This document shows, in pieces, positions 17,958 to 25,801 of a stretch of 45,719 nucleotides of DNA; positions within the stretch are counted from its first letter, which is position 1, and every line of letters starts with the position of its first letter. The notes under the pieces are model-generated. The model did no database searches, was not told where the DNA came from, and saw only the letters and a program-made list of their open reading frames with translations. The position numbers and the translations under genes are program-made. The DNA lies in the NCBI GenBank assembly GCA_023129535.1, contig JAGMBW010000126.1:1-45719 (forward strand), in the 5' to 3' direction. Source of the stretch: Desulfobacterales bacterium (GTDB lineage: Bacteria; Desulfobacterota; Desulfobacteria; Desulfobacterales; C00003060).

Positions 17958-18620
17958 CTATTTACCGGCCCCCTCTCGCGCCAGGCGGTCAGCGCGTTCG
18001 TTGTCATCAATACCAACATGGGCTTGAATTTTGAGGATTTTCAAATCCTTAAATTGCACCATCAATTTCTTGATGGCTGCTACGAGCTTCTCATTTCGTC
18101 TGGGCTTCCATCCAAGAGACAACAAACCCAAGCAGTATTGGCTATCCGTATAGAGTCGGACAGGTATTTGAGTCGTGCGGATTGCCTTAAGCGCGGTCTT
18201 GATGGCCGTCAGTTCAGCAACATTGTTGGTCGCAATCCCAATATGTTTTGATATCTCCTTTTCGTGGGGGCCGAAACGCAGCAGAATGCCTATACCTGCG
18301 GGACCGGGGTTACCGAAAGATGCCCCGTCAGTGTAGGCCACTATCGTCTTTGGAGGGAACGAATCATGTGGATGCCCCGGCTTTTTAGCCAGGGAGGAAT
18401 CATGAGCAGGCTTTTTCCTGCGGGCCGAACGCTTTTTTAACCGTGCGGGGTCGATGGGCTCTACCGCCTTTTCACGGACCCAGTATTCGTAATCGTGTTC
18501 AAGTTGATATTTGATCAGTGCCTTGTTATCGCGAACAACAGGTCGTTGATCATCATCCACACGAAGCCATACCTTCTGGCCCTTGAACATCATCCGTTTC
18601 CAGCCAGGCTTATCTTTCAT
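17958..18620 (-). CDS. rnhA: RNase HI with an extra N-terminal region
   Basis: Cuts the RNA strand of RNA-DNA hybrids. The C-terminal 130 residues are a complete type 1 RNase H with the four acidic catalytic residues: Asp98 (YTDGASFGNPGP), Glu136 (NNVAELTAI), Asp159 (YTDSQYC) and Asp211 (NERADRLA). The first 90 residues are not the eukaryotic hybrid-binding domain as far as I can see; they hold a WxRVDDDxRPVVRDNKA segment and then a basic linker (about 60-85, KKRSARRKK). The ATG at 18620 has AAGGAAGA about 8 bases upstream, so the extension is probably translated. The standalone bacterial enzyme is about 150 residues; this one is 220. Confidence 0.9.
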   Translation of the reverse strand: MKDKPGWKRMMFKGQKVWLRVDDDQRPVVRDNKALIKYQLEHDYEYWVREKAVEPIDPARLKKRSARRKKPAHDSSLAKKPGHPHDSFPPKTIVAYTDGASFGNPGPAGIGILLRFGPHEKEISKHIGIATNNVAELTAIKTALKAIRTTQIPVRLYTDSQYCLGLLSLGWKPRRNEKLVAAIKKLMVQFKDLKILKIQAHVGIDDNERADRLAREGAGK

Positions 18621-18636
18621 ACAGTATCTTCCTTAT

Positions 18637-18790
18637 AGTTAGTGCCTGAACGAAAACCGGTCAATTTCCTTACAAGTCCCCCTTTCGTAAAGGGGGATTT
18701 AGGGGGATTTCAATCGATTGCCAAAATCCCCCCCGGCCCCCCTTTTTCAAAGGGGGGAGATATTGGAGGGTTTTCGTTCAGGCACTAACT
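18637..18790. repeat. MITE-like element with 22-bp perfect terminal inverted repeats
   Basis: The left end AGTTAGTGCCTGAACGAAAA (18637-18658 in full) and the right end (18769-18790, reading TTTTCGTTCAGGCACTAACT at its end) are exact reverse complements over 22 bases. Inside are two hairpins, CCCCCTTT CGT AAAGGGGG (18678-18696) and CCCCCCTTT TTC AAAGGGGGG (18737-18757). There is no ORF. The left end begins 16 bases upstream of the rnhA start, so it could carry or disturb that gene's promoter. Confidence 0.85.
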
Positions 18791-18833
18791 ACTCCTTACT
18801 GCCTACTCACCACCGACCACTGACCACTGACAT
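18791..18833 (+). repeat. ACTGCC / ACCACTGA tandem words
   Basis: ACTCCTTACTGCCTACTCAC and CACCGACCACTGACCACTGA follow each other between the MITE-like element and the DUF1343 stop codon. Same TACTGCC word as 5898-5940 and 7555-7587. No complementary arm is visible. Confidence 0.6.
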
Positions 18834-18842
18834 TACCTGGAG

Positions 18843-20033
18843 TTATTCATACAGCAAATAATGCCTGCGGATTTGCTCAAAGCATTTCAGTTCTTCGGCC
18901 CACATCTGTTCTATTTCCCCCACAGGATCCAGGCCTTCTACTGCTTTTCGCACCGAAGGATCTCCTGTAATAAGGTCAAAGGGGAGTTTGTCGAATTCGT
19001 ATTCATAAGGAGGGGGCTGCCACTGAAAGGCATCTGGATGCTCAGAAACCACTGCCTGAAGTAAAGTAAGGGTTGTCCTGTATGGCCGGTAAGTCCTGGA
19101 GTCGATTATGTGAAGTTGAAAACCACGGCATGATGTTTTTTCCCACTTGTCTGAGGTGGGTTCAAAGGCAAGGGGGCGAAGGTGAACCCCCGGAAGCTTG
19201 TCTTTATTTATCCATGCTTCAACGCGAGCCGTATCCAAAAAAGGGGCGCCAAAGAGCTCAAAGGGCTGAGTTGTCCCCCGTCCTTCAGATATATTGGTTC
19301 CTTCCCAAAGAACCTGGCCAGGATAGACTAAGGCAGAGGTGGGAGTCGGCAGGTTGGGTGAGGGGGGTATCCAGGGTAGCCCCGTATCCTCAAAAAGCAT
19401 TTCGCGTTTCCATCCTGCCATAGGCGTCACATGGAGTTCGCACCCGATACCAAAGTGGTCATTGAACAGAAGGGCCAGTTCTCCAATAGTGAGCCCATGA
19501 CGCATGGGAATAGGATACATACCTACAAAAGAGGCGTATTCGGGCTTTAAGGAATTTCCTTCGATACGGTTTCCCCCAATAGGGTTAGGACGGTCCAGGA
19601 TAAGTATCTCTTTGCCATGCGCACGGGCTGCCTGCAGACATAACGCCATTGTGTAGATAAAGGTGTAGACGCGAGTGCCCACATCCTGAAGATCAACGAT
19701 CAGGATATCTATTCGATCAAGCATGGCCTCTGTGGCTATTCTGGTTTTGCCGTAAAGGCTGAAGACGGGAATCTTAAGAACCGGGTCGATCAAGTCTTCC
19801 GAAGGAATCATATTGGCTTGTTTTTCAGCGAAAAATCCGTGTTGCGGACTGAAGAGCACCTTGAGTTGCCCCGGGTAGTGATTTGAAATGAGCAGGCGGG
19901 TGGACCGAAATCTTCGATTCCCCTCCGGGCATGCAACCGAAGCCGGGTTTGCCAGAAGCCCAAGGCGTTTTCCCTGGAGTATTGGTGGAGGAGCGGCAAG
20001 AAGTCTTTCAATGCCGGTTTGAATCGGCTTCAT
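18843..20033 (-). CDS. DUF1343 (NamZ/YbbC-like) exo-muramidase family protein
   Basis: The family includes NamZ, an exo-beta-N-acetylmuramidase that removes MurNAc from the non-reducing end of peptidoglycan fragments during cell-wall recycling. Conserved stretches are GLLANPASV near the start, FSPQHGFF, DLQDVGTRVYTFIYTM, ILDRPNPIGG, MRHGLTIGELA and FWEGTN-like VLWEGTNISEGRGTT. I start at the ATG at 20033 (396 residues); the frame extends seven codons further to a TTG at 20054, which has no good ribosome site. No signal peptide is seen in either form, although relatives are often exported. It is downstream of nothing obvious on its strand; the spacer to hisC holds a repeat. Confidence 0.88.
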   Translation of the reverse strand: MKPIQTGIERLLAAPPPILQGKRLGLLANPASVACPEGNRRFRSTRLLISNHYPGQLKVLFSPQHGFFAEKQANMIPSEDLIDPVLKIPVFSLYGKTRIATEAMLDRIDILIVDLQDVGTRVYTFIYTMALCLQAARAHGKEILILDRPNPIGGNRIEGNSLKPEYASFVGMYPIPMRHGLTIGELALLFNDHFGIGCELHVTPMAGWKREMLFEDTGLPWIPPSPNLPTPTSALVYPGQVLWEGTNISEGRGTTQPFELFGAPFLDTARVEAWINKDKLPGVHLRPLAFEPTSDKWEKTSCRGFQLHIIDSRTYRPYRTTLTLLQAVVSEHPDAFQWQPPPYEYEFDKLPFDLITGDPSVRKAVEGLDPVGEIEQMWAEELKCFEQIRRHYLLYE

Positions 20034-20062
20034 AAGGTCTAAGGATTTCTCCAAGCCATTCG

Positions 20063-20103
20063 AATGGAGTGATGGAGTCTTGTTGGGGGCAAGCCCCTAA
20101 GTT
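20063..20103 (+). repeat. TGGAGT arm plus GGGGC hairpin
   Basis: ATGGAGTGATGGAGTCTTGT runs into GGGGCAAGCCCCTAAGTT (20086-20103), the third copy of the composite seen at 5784-5825 and 8942-9005. It lies between the divergent DUF1343 and hisC genes. Confidence 0.7.
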
Positions 20104-20213
20104 CATACAGCAATATTAGCACGTTTGCAAGGATGATCCCCTGACTTCGGATAAATTGTATTGATTAACAGGGACTGTTCAGATATACACCGGTAACCAA
20201 TAAGAAATGACAA

Positions 20214-21305
20214 ATGACAAAAGTACCAGACTACATTACTAAGCTCAAGCCGTATGCACCAGGAAAACCGATTGAGGAACTGGAGCGCGAATATGGCATT
20301 AGCGGTTCTATCAAATTAGCATCCAATGAGAACCCAATCGGCCCGTCGCCCAAAGCCCTGGAGGCAATCAGGGGCGTTCTCAAGAACCTGCATCGCTATC
20401 CGGATGGAAGCAGCCACTACTTAAGGAATCGCTTGGCCGAGAAGCTGAAGGTCTCTGCCAATCGAATTGTGCTTGGAAATGGTTCTGACGAGATCATCGA
20501 ACTCCTGGTTCGCACCTTTCTTCGAGAGGGTGATGAGGTGATTATGCCAGAGCCCTCATTTTTGATGTATGAGATCATGGTCCAGGCAGGCGGGGGGCGG
20601 CCTCTCAAGGTGGCACTCAAAGACCGAGTGGTCGATCTGGAGGGTATGGCTGAAGGCATCTCGTCAAGAACGCGCTTGATTTTTGTCAATAATCCTAACA
20701 ATCCTACCGGAACGATCGTGTCGAGGGACGATTTTGAGCAATTTCTGCAATGCGTTCCGCCCGAGGTGATCGTTGTGGTGGATGAGGCTTACATTGAGTT
20801 TGTGCGAGATGGAACGTGCCCGATGGGTCTCGATTATCTTGACGGTGATAAGACTGTGGTCACCCTTCGGACCTTTTCGAAGGCGTATGGATTAGCGGGG
20901 CTTCGTATAGGGTATGGTGTGATGAAGCAAAGCCTGGCAGATCTTGTGAATCGGGTCAGGCAACCCTTTAATACCAGCCTTTTGGCACAGGTTGGGGCCC
21001 TGGCTGCCCTGGATGATGATGCTTTTCTCAAGAAGACCATTTGCACTGTTCATAAAGGACTCGATTTCCTGTATGGGGAAGTGGAGAAATTGGGACTTCG
21101 ATGCTTTCCTACCCAGACTAATTTTTTTCTGATAGACCTGAAAAGGGATGCAAAAAGCGTCTTTGAAAAGATGCTTCGGAGAGGTGTCATTGTGCGGCCT
21201 ATGACCGCGTATGGCTATCCAAACTATATTCGGATCAATGTGGGGCTTCCTGAAGAAAACCAGCGTTTTGTCGAAGCGCTGAGGGAGGTGCTCCGCATTA
21301 GTTGA
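20214..21305 (+). CDS. hisC: Histidinol-phosphate aminotransferase
   Basis: A PLP enzyme that transfers an amino group from glutamate to imidazole-acetol phosphate in histidine synthesis; paralogues can serve aromatic amino acids. The 363 residues have KLASNENPIGPSP near the start, FVNNPNNPTG (around 157-166), VVDEAYIEF (Asp190, Tyr193), the PLP lysine Lys223 in TFSKAYGLAGLRIGYG, and a C-terminal RPMTAYGYPNYIRINVG. Length is normal. No clear ribosome site precedes the ATG. It leads a plus-strand group with cmk, rpsA, sppA and an HU/IHF-like gene. The stop codon lies in the 5' arm of a repeat element. No other his gene is in the window, so a histidine role rests on family alone. Confidence 0.93.
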   Translation: MTKVPDYITKLKPYAPGKPIEELEREYGISGSIKLASNENPIGPSPKALEAIRGVLKNLHRYPDGSSHYLRNRLAEKLKVSANRIVLGNGSDEIIELLVRTFLREGDEVIMPEPSFLMYEIMVQAGGGRPLKVALKDRVVDLEGMAEGISSRTRLIFVNNPNNPTGTIVSRDDFEQFLQCVPPEVIVVVDEAYIEFVRDGTCPMGLDYLDGDKTVVTLRTFSKAYGLAGLRIGYGVMKQSLADLVNRVRQPFNTSLLAQVGALAALDDDAFLKKTICTVHKGLDFLYGEVEKLGLRCFPTQTNFFLIDLKRDAKSVFEKMLRRGVIVRPMTAYGYPNYIRINVGLPEENQRFVEALREVLRIS

Positions 21306-21385
21306 GTTGTTGAGTGGTTAAGTCGTTGAGTTGTTAAATGCTTCAAGACCACTCAACCACTCGACTACTCAACCACTTAACCATC
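21301..21385. repeat. GTTGAGTG-word hairpin between hisC and cmk
   Basis: The 5' arm (21301-21338) repeats an 8-base word, GTTGAGTT/GTTGAGTG/GTTAAGTC. The 3' arm (21351-21385) repeats ACTCAACC/ACTCGACT. Aligned as inverted repeats they agree at about 25 of 31 positions. The hisC stop TGA (21303-21305) is inside the first unit, and the 3' arm ends 11 bases before the cmk ATG. Confidence 0.88.
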
Positions 21386-21396
21386 ATGATGTGTAT

Positions 21397-22089
21397 ATGA
21401 AACGTTTTTTAATAACCATAGACGGACCATCCGGGGCTGGCAAGAGCACGGTCAGTCGCAGGGTGGCCCAGCGGCTTGATTATACCCATGTTGACACTGG
21501 TGGCTTATATCGAGCCGTGGCCCTGGTGGCCCTCTCTGAAGGATGCGCACCCGATGATGACTATAAGCTGGCCAGAATTTGCAGGGATCTTGTACTCAGA
21601 TTCGAAAATAGCTCCGAAGGGCCAAAATTGTACGCTACCTACGTGCCGGCAGGCATGGATGGGGACGATGTTACAGAGCGCATACGAACCCCGGAGATTG
21701 GCATGTTTGCATCCGCAGTATCGGCAAGGTCCGTCGTAAGGGCATACCTGCTGGTTGTTCAGCGCGAAATGGCAAAAAACGGGGGCGTTGTTTTTGAGGG
21801 ACGTGACATGGGAACTGTCGTATTTCCAGAGGCGGATATCAAGTTCTATCTGGATGCCGACCTCGACACGCGTGCCATGAGACGCTGCAAGGAACTTGCC
21901 GAAAGTCATACAGCGGCCAGAGTGGCCGAGGTCAGGGAGGCCATGAAGAAAAGGGATGACGACGACTCCAGTAGAGTGTTAGCTCCCCTGATGCCTGCAC
22001 ATGATGCCATTAGAATCGATTCTACGTGCTTGGAAATTGGACAGGTCGTTGAGACGATGCTTGGCTACATTAGGACACACGCGAAATAA
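21397..22089 (+). CDS. cmk: Cytidylate kinase
   Basis: Phosphorylates CMP and dCMP, feeding nucleic acid and phospholipid synthesis. The protein opens MKRFLITIDGPSGAGKST with the P-loop GPSGAGKS (10-17), then DTGGLYRAVAL (usually DTGAMYRA) and FEGRDMGTVVFPEA, and ends normally; 230 residues. The open frame runs back to 21331 through the repeat arm, but those 22 residues (NHSTTQPLNHH-like) are translated repeat; the ATG at 21397 matches the family start. No ribosome site is visible before it, because the repeat arm fills that place. cmk next to rpsA is a common order in this group of bacteria. Confidence 0.95.
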   Translation: MKRFLITIDGPSGAGKSTVSRRVAQRLDYTHVDTGGLYRAVALVALSEGCAPDDDYKLARICRDLVLRFENSSEGPKLYATYVPAGMDGDDVTERIRTPEIGMFASAVSARSVVRAYLLVVQREMAKNGGVVFEGRDMGTVVFPEADIKFYLDADLDTRAMRRCKELAESHTAARVAEVREAMKKRDDDDSSRVLAPLMPAHDAIRIDSTCLEIGQVVETMLGYIRTHAK

Positions 22090-22133
22090 AGGTTGTTTTT
22101 TAGACAGATGCCTGCTATAAAAAATATGATAAT

Positions 22134-22290
22134 CGTTCATGGGTTCATGGGTTCAAGGGTTCAAGGGTTCAGGGTTTACCGTTCAGGAGCCAGAAGTCAG
22201 AAGTCAGAGATCAGAAGTCAGACCTCCGACCTCTGATCTCTATTCTTTTAACTGAACCTTGAACCCCTGAACCATTGAACCCGTGAACGG
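22134..22290. repeat. Nested word hairpins between cmk and rpsA
   Basis: Outer arms: 22134-22174, words GGGTTCAT/GGGTTCAA, and 22251-22290, words TTGAACCC/CTGAACC. They match as inverted repeats over about 39 bases with few mismatches. Inner arms with a different word: 22191-22222 (CAGAAGTCAGAAGTC...) and 22223-22241 (CCTCCGACCTCTGATCTCT), matching at 15 of 17 bases next to the loop. One hairpin therefore sits inside another. Confidence 0.88.
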
Positions 22291-22349
22291 CTACAAACAA
22301 TTTTGCGTTAGCCAGTAGTTAACAAGGAGGAAAAGGGGGAAAGTTTTTG

Positions 22350-24323
22350 ATGGAAGAAGACAAAAACAACGTAACCGAACTTCCGGCAGAAGACGTGCAG
22401 ATTGAAGAAAAAGAGTCTGCCCAAGATCGTAAGGAGTCGGAGGTTCCTCAAAAAGACGAAACAGCAAAGGTCGAGGAAAAGCTTGGCAATGGGGCTCAGG
22501 GTGAGCCTAAGACGGCCAGGCCGGGCGCCGAGGCAAGCGGGGCTGCCAAGGAAGACCTCATGGAAATGTATGAAGAGAGTTTCCGGCGGGTTGAGGAAGG
22601 CCAGGTCGTGCAGGGCAGAATCGTTCAGGTCGACAAAGAATTTGTGTTAGTGGATATTGGATACAAGTTCGAAGGACAGGTGCCTATTGCTGAACTCACC
22701 AAACCAGACGGTACGATTGATGCCAGGGTGGGCGATACTATTGATGTCATGATGGAACGCTGGGACGACGATGGTGGCGTTGTATTGCTTTCCAAAGAAA
22801 AGGCTTCCAAGGTTAAGATTTGGGAAGATATCAAGAAGGCCTACGAGGAAGATGATACGGTCACGGGAGCTATAACCAGCCGTGTCAAGGGTGGGCTCTC
22901 TGTCGATATTGGGGTCCCTGCTTTTTTGCCAGGTTCTCAGATAGGCCTTCGCCCTGTACGCGATTTGGATCAAATGGTGGGCGAGACCTTCGAATTCAAG
23001 GTCTTAAAATACAATCGGAAACGGAGCAATATTGTTTTATCAAGACGTGTAATCCTTGAAAAGGAACGTCAAGGAAAGCGCGCTGAAACCCTTGCCATCA
23101 TCCACGAAGGCAAAATCATGACGGGTGTGGTAAAGAATATCACTGAATATGGCGCCTTTATTGATCTGGGCGGTATTGATGGCCTGCTCCATATCACAGA
23201 TATGTCCTGGGGCCGCATAGGTCATCCATCTGAGATATTTTCCGTAGGAGACGAGGTGAGTGTAAAGGTCCTGAATCTGGATCTGGAACGGGAACGGGTC
23301 TCTCTTGGGCTAAAGCAGCTTGTGCCAGACCCCTGGAGCACTGCTGAGGAGAAATATCCGATAGGTTCCCATGCAACAGGCAAAGTCGTGAGTTTTACCG
23401 ATTACGGGGCTTTCGTTGAACTGGAGAAAGGAATAGAGGGACTTATTCACGTCTCGGAGATGTCGTGGACAAAAAAGATACGTCATCCTTCCAAGGTGGT
23501 ATCGGTTGGCGAGACCGTTGAGGCTGTTGTTTTAAACATTTCAGCCGAGAACAGGAGAATATCGCTGGGCATGAAGCAGGTGGTGCCGAACCCCTGGGAT
23601 GTTGTGAGCGAGAAATATCCTGTAGGTACGACTATTGAGGGAAAGATCAAAAACCTTACGGATTTTGGTGTGTTTATCGGAATTGACGAGGGGATTGATG
23701 GTTTAGTGCACATCTCTGACATATCATGGACCAAGCGTATCAAACACCCGTCTGAACTGTATAAGAAGGGTGACGTGGTTCAGGCGATTGTTCTAAATAT
23801 TGACAAAGAAAACGAGCGATTTTCTCTTGGTATCAAGCAACTGCAGAAAGATCCCTGGGAGACGATCCCGGAACGATATGGAGTAGGAGACAAGATCACG
23901 GGTACCATAACGAATGTCACGGACTTTGGTCTTTTTGTTGAACTGGAAGAAGGGATTGAAGGCCTGGTCCATGTTTCGGAAGTGGGCAGGGAGAAGGTTA
24001 AGACCCCTGTGGGCAAGTTTCAAGCTGGAGACATTGTTGGGGCCAAGGTGATCAATATTAACCCCAAAGAACGACGAATCGGCCTCTCCGTCAAGCAGCT
24101 TGAAATGGAGGATGAACGTGACCTGGTCGTTGACTACTTGAACAGTTACAAGGGATCTCAATCAAGCTTAGGGGAGCTTCTGAAGGGGAACCTGAAAGAG
24201 AAAACAGTAAATCAGGAACCGGCCGAACAGGCTTCTGAGGGACTTGGTGACGCGGTTGAGGAGTCCGAGGTGAAAGGCGACACGGAAGTCGCCGTGGAAG
24301 ACGAACACAAAATTGAAAATTGA
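22350..24323 (+). CDS. rpsA: 30S ribosomal protein S1 with acidic N-terminal extension
   Basis: Binds mRNA on the 30S subunit and helps initiation, especially where the ribosome site is weak. Six S1 domains are visible: two diverged ones (from GQVVQGRIVQVDKEF and DDTVTGAITSRVKGG) and four canonical repeats (GVVKNITEYGAFIDLG, GKVVSFTDYGAFVELE, GKIKNLTDFGVFIGID, GTITNVTDFGLFVELE). The 657-residue protein is longer than the usual 550-580 because of about 80 Glu/Lys-rich residues before domain 1. The ATG at 22350 follows an AAGGAGG/AAAGGGGGAAAG stretch; a TTG directly before it is in frame. The C-terminus -HKIEN and the stop are encoded by a repeat word. Confidence 0.95.
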   Translation: MEEDKNNVTELPAEDVQIEEKESAQDRKESEVPQKDETAKVEEKLGNGAQGEPKTARPGAEASGAAKEDLMEMYEESFRRVEEGQVVQGRIVQVDKEFVLVDIGYKFEGQVPIAELTKPDGTIDARVGDTIDVMMERWDDDGGVVLLSKEKASKVKIWEDIKKAYEEDDTVTGAITSRVKGGLSVDIGVPAFLPGSQIGLRPVRDLDQMVGETFEFKVLKYNRKRSNIVLSRRVILEKERQGKRAETLAIIHEGKIMTGVVKNITEYGAFIDLGGIDGLLHITDMSWGRIGHPSEIFSVGDEVSVKVLNLDLERERVSLGLKQLVPDPWSTAEEKYPIGSHATGKVVSFTDYGAFVELEKGIEGLIHVSEMSWTKKIRHPSKVVSVGETVEAVVLNISAENRRISLGMKQVVPNPWDVVSEKYPVGTTIEGKIKNLTDFGVFIGIDEGIDGLVHISDISWTKRIKHPSELYKKGDVVQAIVLNIDKENERFSLGIKQLQKDPWETIPERYGVGDKITGTITNVTDFGLFVELEEGIEGLVHVSEVGREKVKTPVGKFQAGDIVGAKVININPKERRIGLSVKQLEMEDERDLVVDYLNSYKGSQSSLGELLKGNLKEKTVNQEPAEQASEGLGDAVEESEVKGDTEVAVEDEHKIEN

Positions 24324-24461
24324 AGATTGACCATCGATTTCGGATTTCGGATTTCGGAATGCGGATTTAAAAGAAGGTGAAGCGAATAAGCAGCATCCAG
24401 TACCCAGTACCCAACGACAAATCACAAATGGCCAATTCCGCATTCCGCATTCCGCATAGCG
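24310..24461. repeat. Word hairpin between rpsA and sppA
   Basis: AAATTGAAAATTGAAGAT (24310-24327) contains the rpsA stop codon. It runs into the 5' arm GGATTTCGGATTTCGGAATG (about 24338-24367). The 3' arm GAATGC-type complement, ATTCCGCATTCCGCATTCCG, is at about 24435-24461. The loop holds CCAGTACCCAGTACCC and ACAAATCACAAATGG words. About 25 bases later sppA starts. Confidence 0.8.
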
Positions 24462-24493
24462 CCCAAGCTTCACTTCGTGTCCGCATTTGATAA

Positions 24494-25408
24494 ATGAGCG
24501 TGTTTTCGAGAAGACATCCTATTTTGTTTTCATTGTTGGTCGTCTGCGCTATTGGAGCGTTCGTGATCATCAGTGTGGCAACCCTTTTCCTGTTTGGAAA
24601 GAGGGATTCTGCCTTTGAGTTTGGTGAAAAGGTTGGGGTTGTACAAATTAGGGGGATTATCGCCGATCCCAGGCCGGTTATCGCGCAGCTTAAGAGATTC
24701 CGAAAGAATGACAACATTAAGGCCATTGTCCTGAGGATCGATTCACCCGGGGGTGGGGTTGCGCCTTCTCAGGAGATTCATTCAGAGGTAAAGAAGACGA
24801 CCCGTTTCAAGAAGGTGGTTGCCTCTATGGGTGCCATAGGCGCTTCCGGCGGGTACTACGTGGCTGCGGCTGCGGATCACATCATGGCGAATCCTGGCAC
24901 TATTACGGGAAGTATTGGGGTGATTATGGAATTCGCCAATGTGGAGGAGTTGTTGGAAAAAATCGGGATTTCTGCCGTAGTCATAAAGAGTGGCGATTAC
25001 AAGGATATGGGCTCCCCATTGCGTAAGGTGACGCCCGAAGAAAGGGATCTATTGCAGGGCTTTACTGACAATGTCCATCAGCAATTTGTGGCGGCAGTGG
25101 CTGAGGGGAGAAGATTGTCTGAGGAAACGGTTCGGGCCATTGCGGACGGTCGGATATTGTCCGGGGAACAGGCGCAGAAACTCGGCTTGCTGGACAGCCT
25201 TGGTAGCTTAGAGGATGCGATTAAAAAGGCGGCCGAGCTGGGTGGTATCAAGGGGGAGCCATCGGTCGTCTATGGCGAGAAAAAGAGGTTTTCTATGCTT
25301 GAATTCATTTTGGGCTCCAGGTTGGCAGGGGCGCTGGACAGGATCACAAGCGCCGCGCTCTATTCCGGATATCTATATATACCAGGGCGGGGCCCAGACA
25401 ATGGTTAA
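24494..25408 (+). CDS. sppA: Signal peptide peptidase SppA, short form
   Basis: Degrades leftover signal peptides in the inner membrane. The 304-residue chain has one N-terminal membrane helix (about 10-34) after an Arg-rich start, then the peptidase S49 domain with VLRIDSPGGGV, the catalytic Ser118 in GAIGASGGYY and the catalytic Lys170 in KSGDYKDMGSP. The Ser-Lys spacing of 52 residues is that of the Bacillus-type short enzyme, which works as an oligomer. No ribosome site is visible; the start follows a repeat arm. The last 8 bases overlap the start of the HU/IHF-like gene, so the two are probably translationally coupled. Confidence 0.94.
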   Translation: MSVFSRRHPILFSLLVVCAIGAFVIISVATLFLFGKRDSAFEFGEKVGVVQIRGIIADPRPVIAQLKRFRKNDNIKAIVLRIDSPGGGVAPSQEIHSEVKKTTRFKKVVASMGAIGASGGYYVAAAADHIMANPGTITGSIGVIMEFANVEELLEKIGISAVVIKSGDYKDMGSPLRKVTPEERDLLQGFTDNVHQQFVAAVAEGRRLSEETVRAIADGRILSGEQAQKLGLLDSLGSLEDAIKKAAELGGIKGEPSVVYGEKKRFSMLEFILGSRLAGALDRITSAALYSGYLYIPGRGPDNG

Positions 25409-25679
25409 ACAGGACCTGACAGATTCCTTGATGAAAGCATTTCCGGGTATTAGCAAGCAAGACATGTTGACCGTCGCGGATGCCCTTTTTGAAAGCATGG
25501 CACAAGCCCTCATGCAGGGGGAGACAATTGACGTGCGAGGCCTGGGTCGCTTCAAGATAAAGGAGCGCGGGCCAGCAAAGGGAAGAAATCCTAAGACCAG
25601 GACCCCCGTGTACGTGCCCAAACATTGGGTCGTTCATTTCAAGCCGTCTGAGAGTCTGAGTAAGATGATTGACGATTGA
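25401..25679 (+). CDS. HU/IHF family DNA-bending protein
   Basis: A 92-residue histone-like protein that bends DNA as a dimer. It has the family layout: two N-terminal helices, GETIDVRGLGRFKIKER, and the DNA-binding arm GRNPKTRTPVYVP. Position after sppA suggests the IHF beta (himD) lineage, as in related genomes, but the sequence alone does not separate HU from IHF. The ATG at 25401 overlaps the end of sppA (ATGGTTAA); the frame extends upstream inside sppA but only as a shadow. The C-terminus -MIDD and the stop come from a GATTGAC-word repeat arm. Confidence 0.93.
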   Translation: MVKQDLTDSLMKAFPGISKQDMLTVADALFESMAQALMQGETIDVRGLGRFKIKERGPAKGRNPKTRTPVYVPKHWVVHFKPSESLSKMIDD

Positions 25680-25801
25680 TGATTGATGATTGTCGATTGA
25701 AGGATCAATAGCTTCCTCCACGCAGCGTTCTTGCTCATGATTTTCAAAGGACTAAAGTGTTGCCAATCGCCAATCATCAATCGAAAATCGTCAATATTCA
25801 A
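25664..25801. repeat. GATTGAT-word hairpin between convergent genes
   Basis: The 5' arm (25664-25701) and the 3' arm (25762-25801, CAATCGCCAATCATCAATCG...) are imperfect reverse complements with a 7-base period. The arms contain the stop codons of both convergent genes: HU/IHF-like (25677-25679) and YciO-like (25791-25793). The 60-base loop shows nothing. Same word and same placement as at 13982-14283. Confidence 0.88.

Noticed and set aside
7363-18790. Insertion sequence with transposase
   Set aside because: No transposase-like frame is present anywhere in the window; the inverted repeats here are non-autonomous at best.
21397-22089. Cytidylate kinase as a degenerate copy because of DTGGLYRA
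   Set aside because: P-loop, GRDMGTVVFPEA and the C-terminal region are intact; Gly-Leu for Ala-Met is a mild change.
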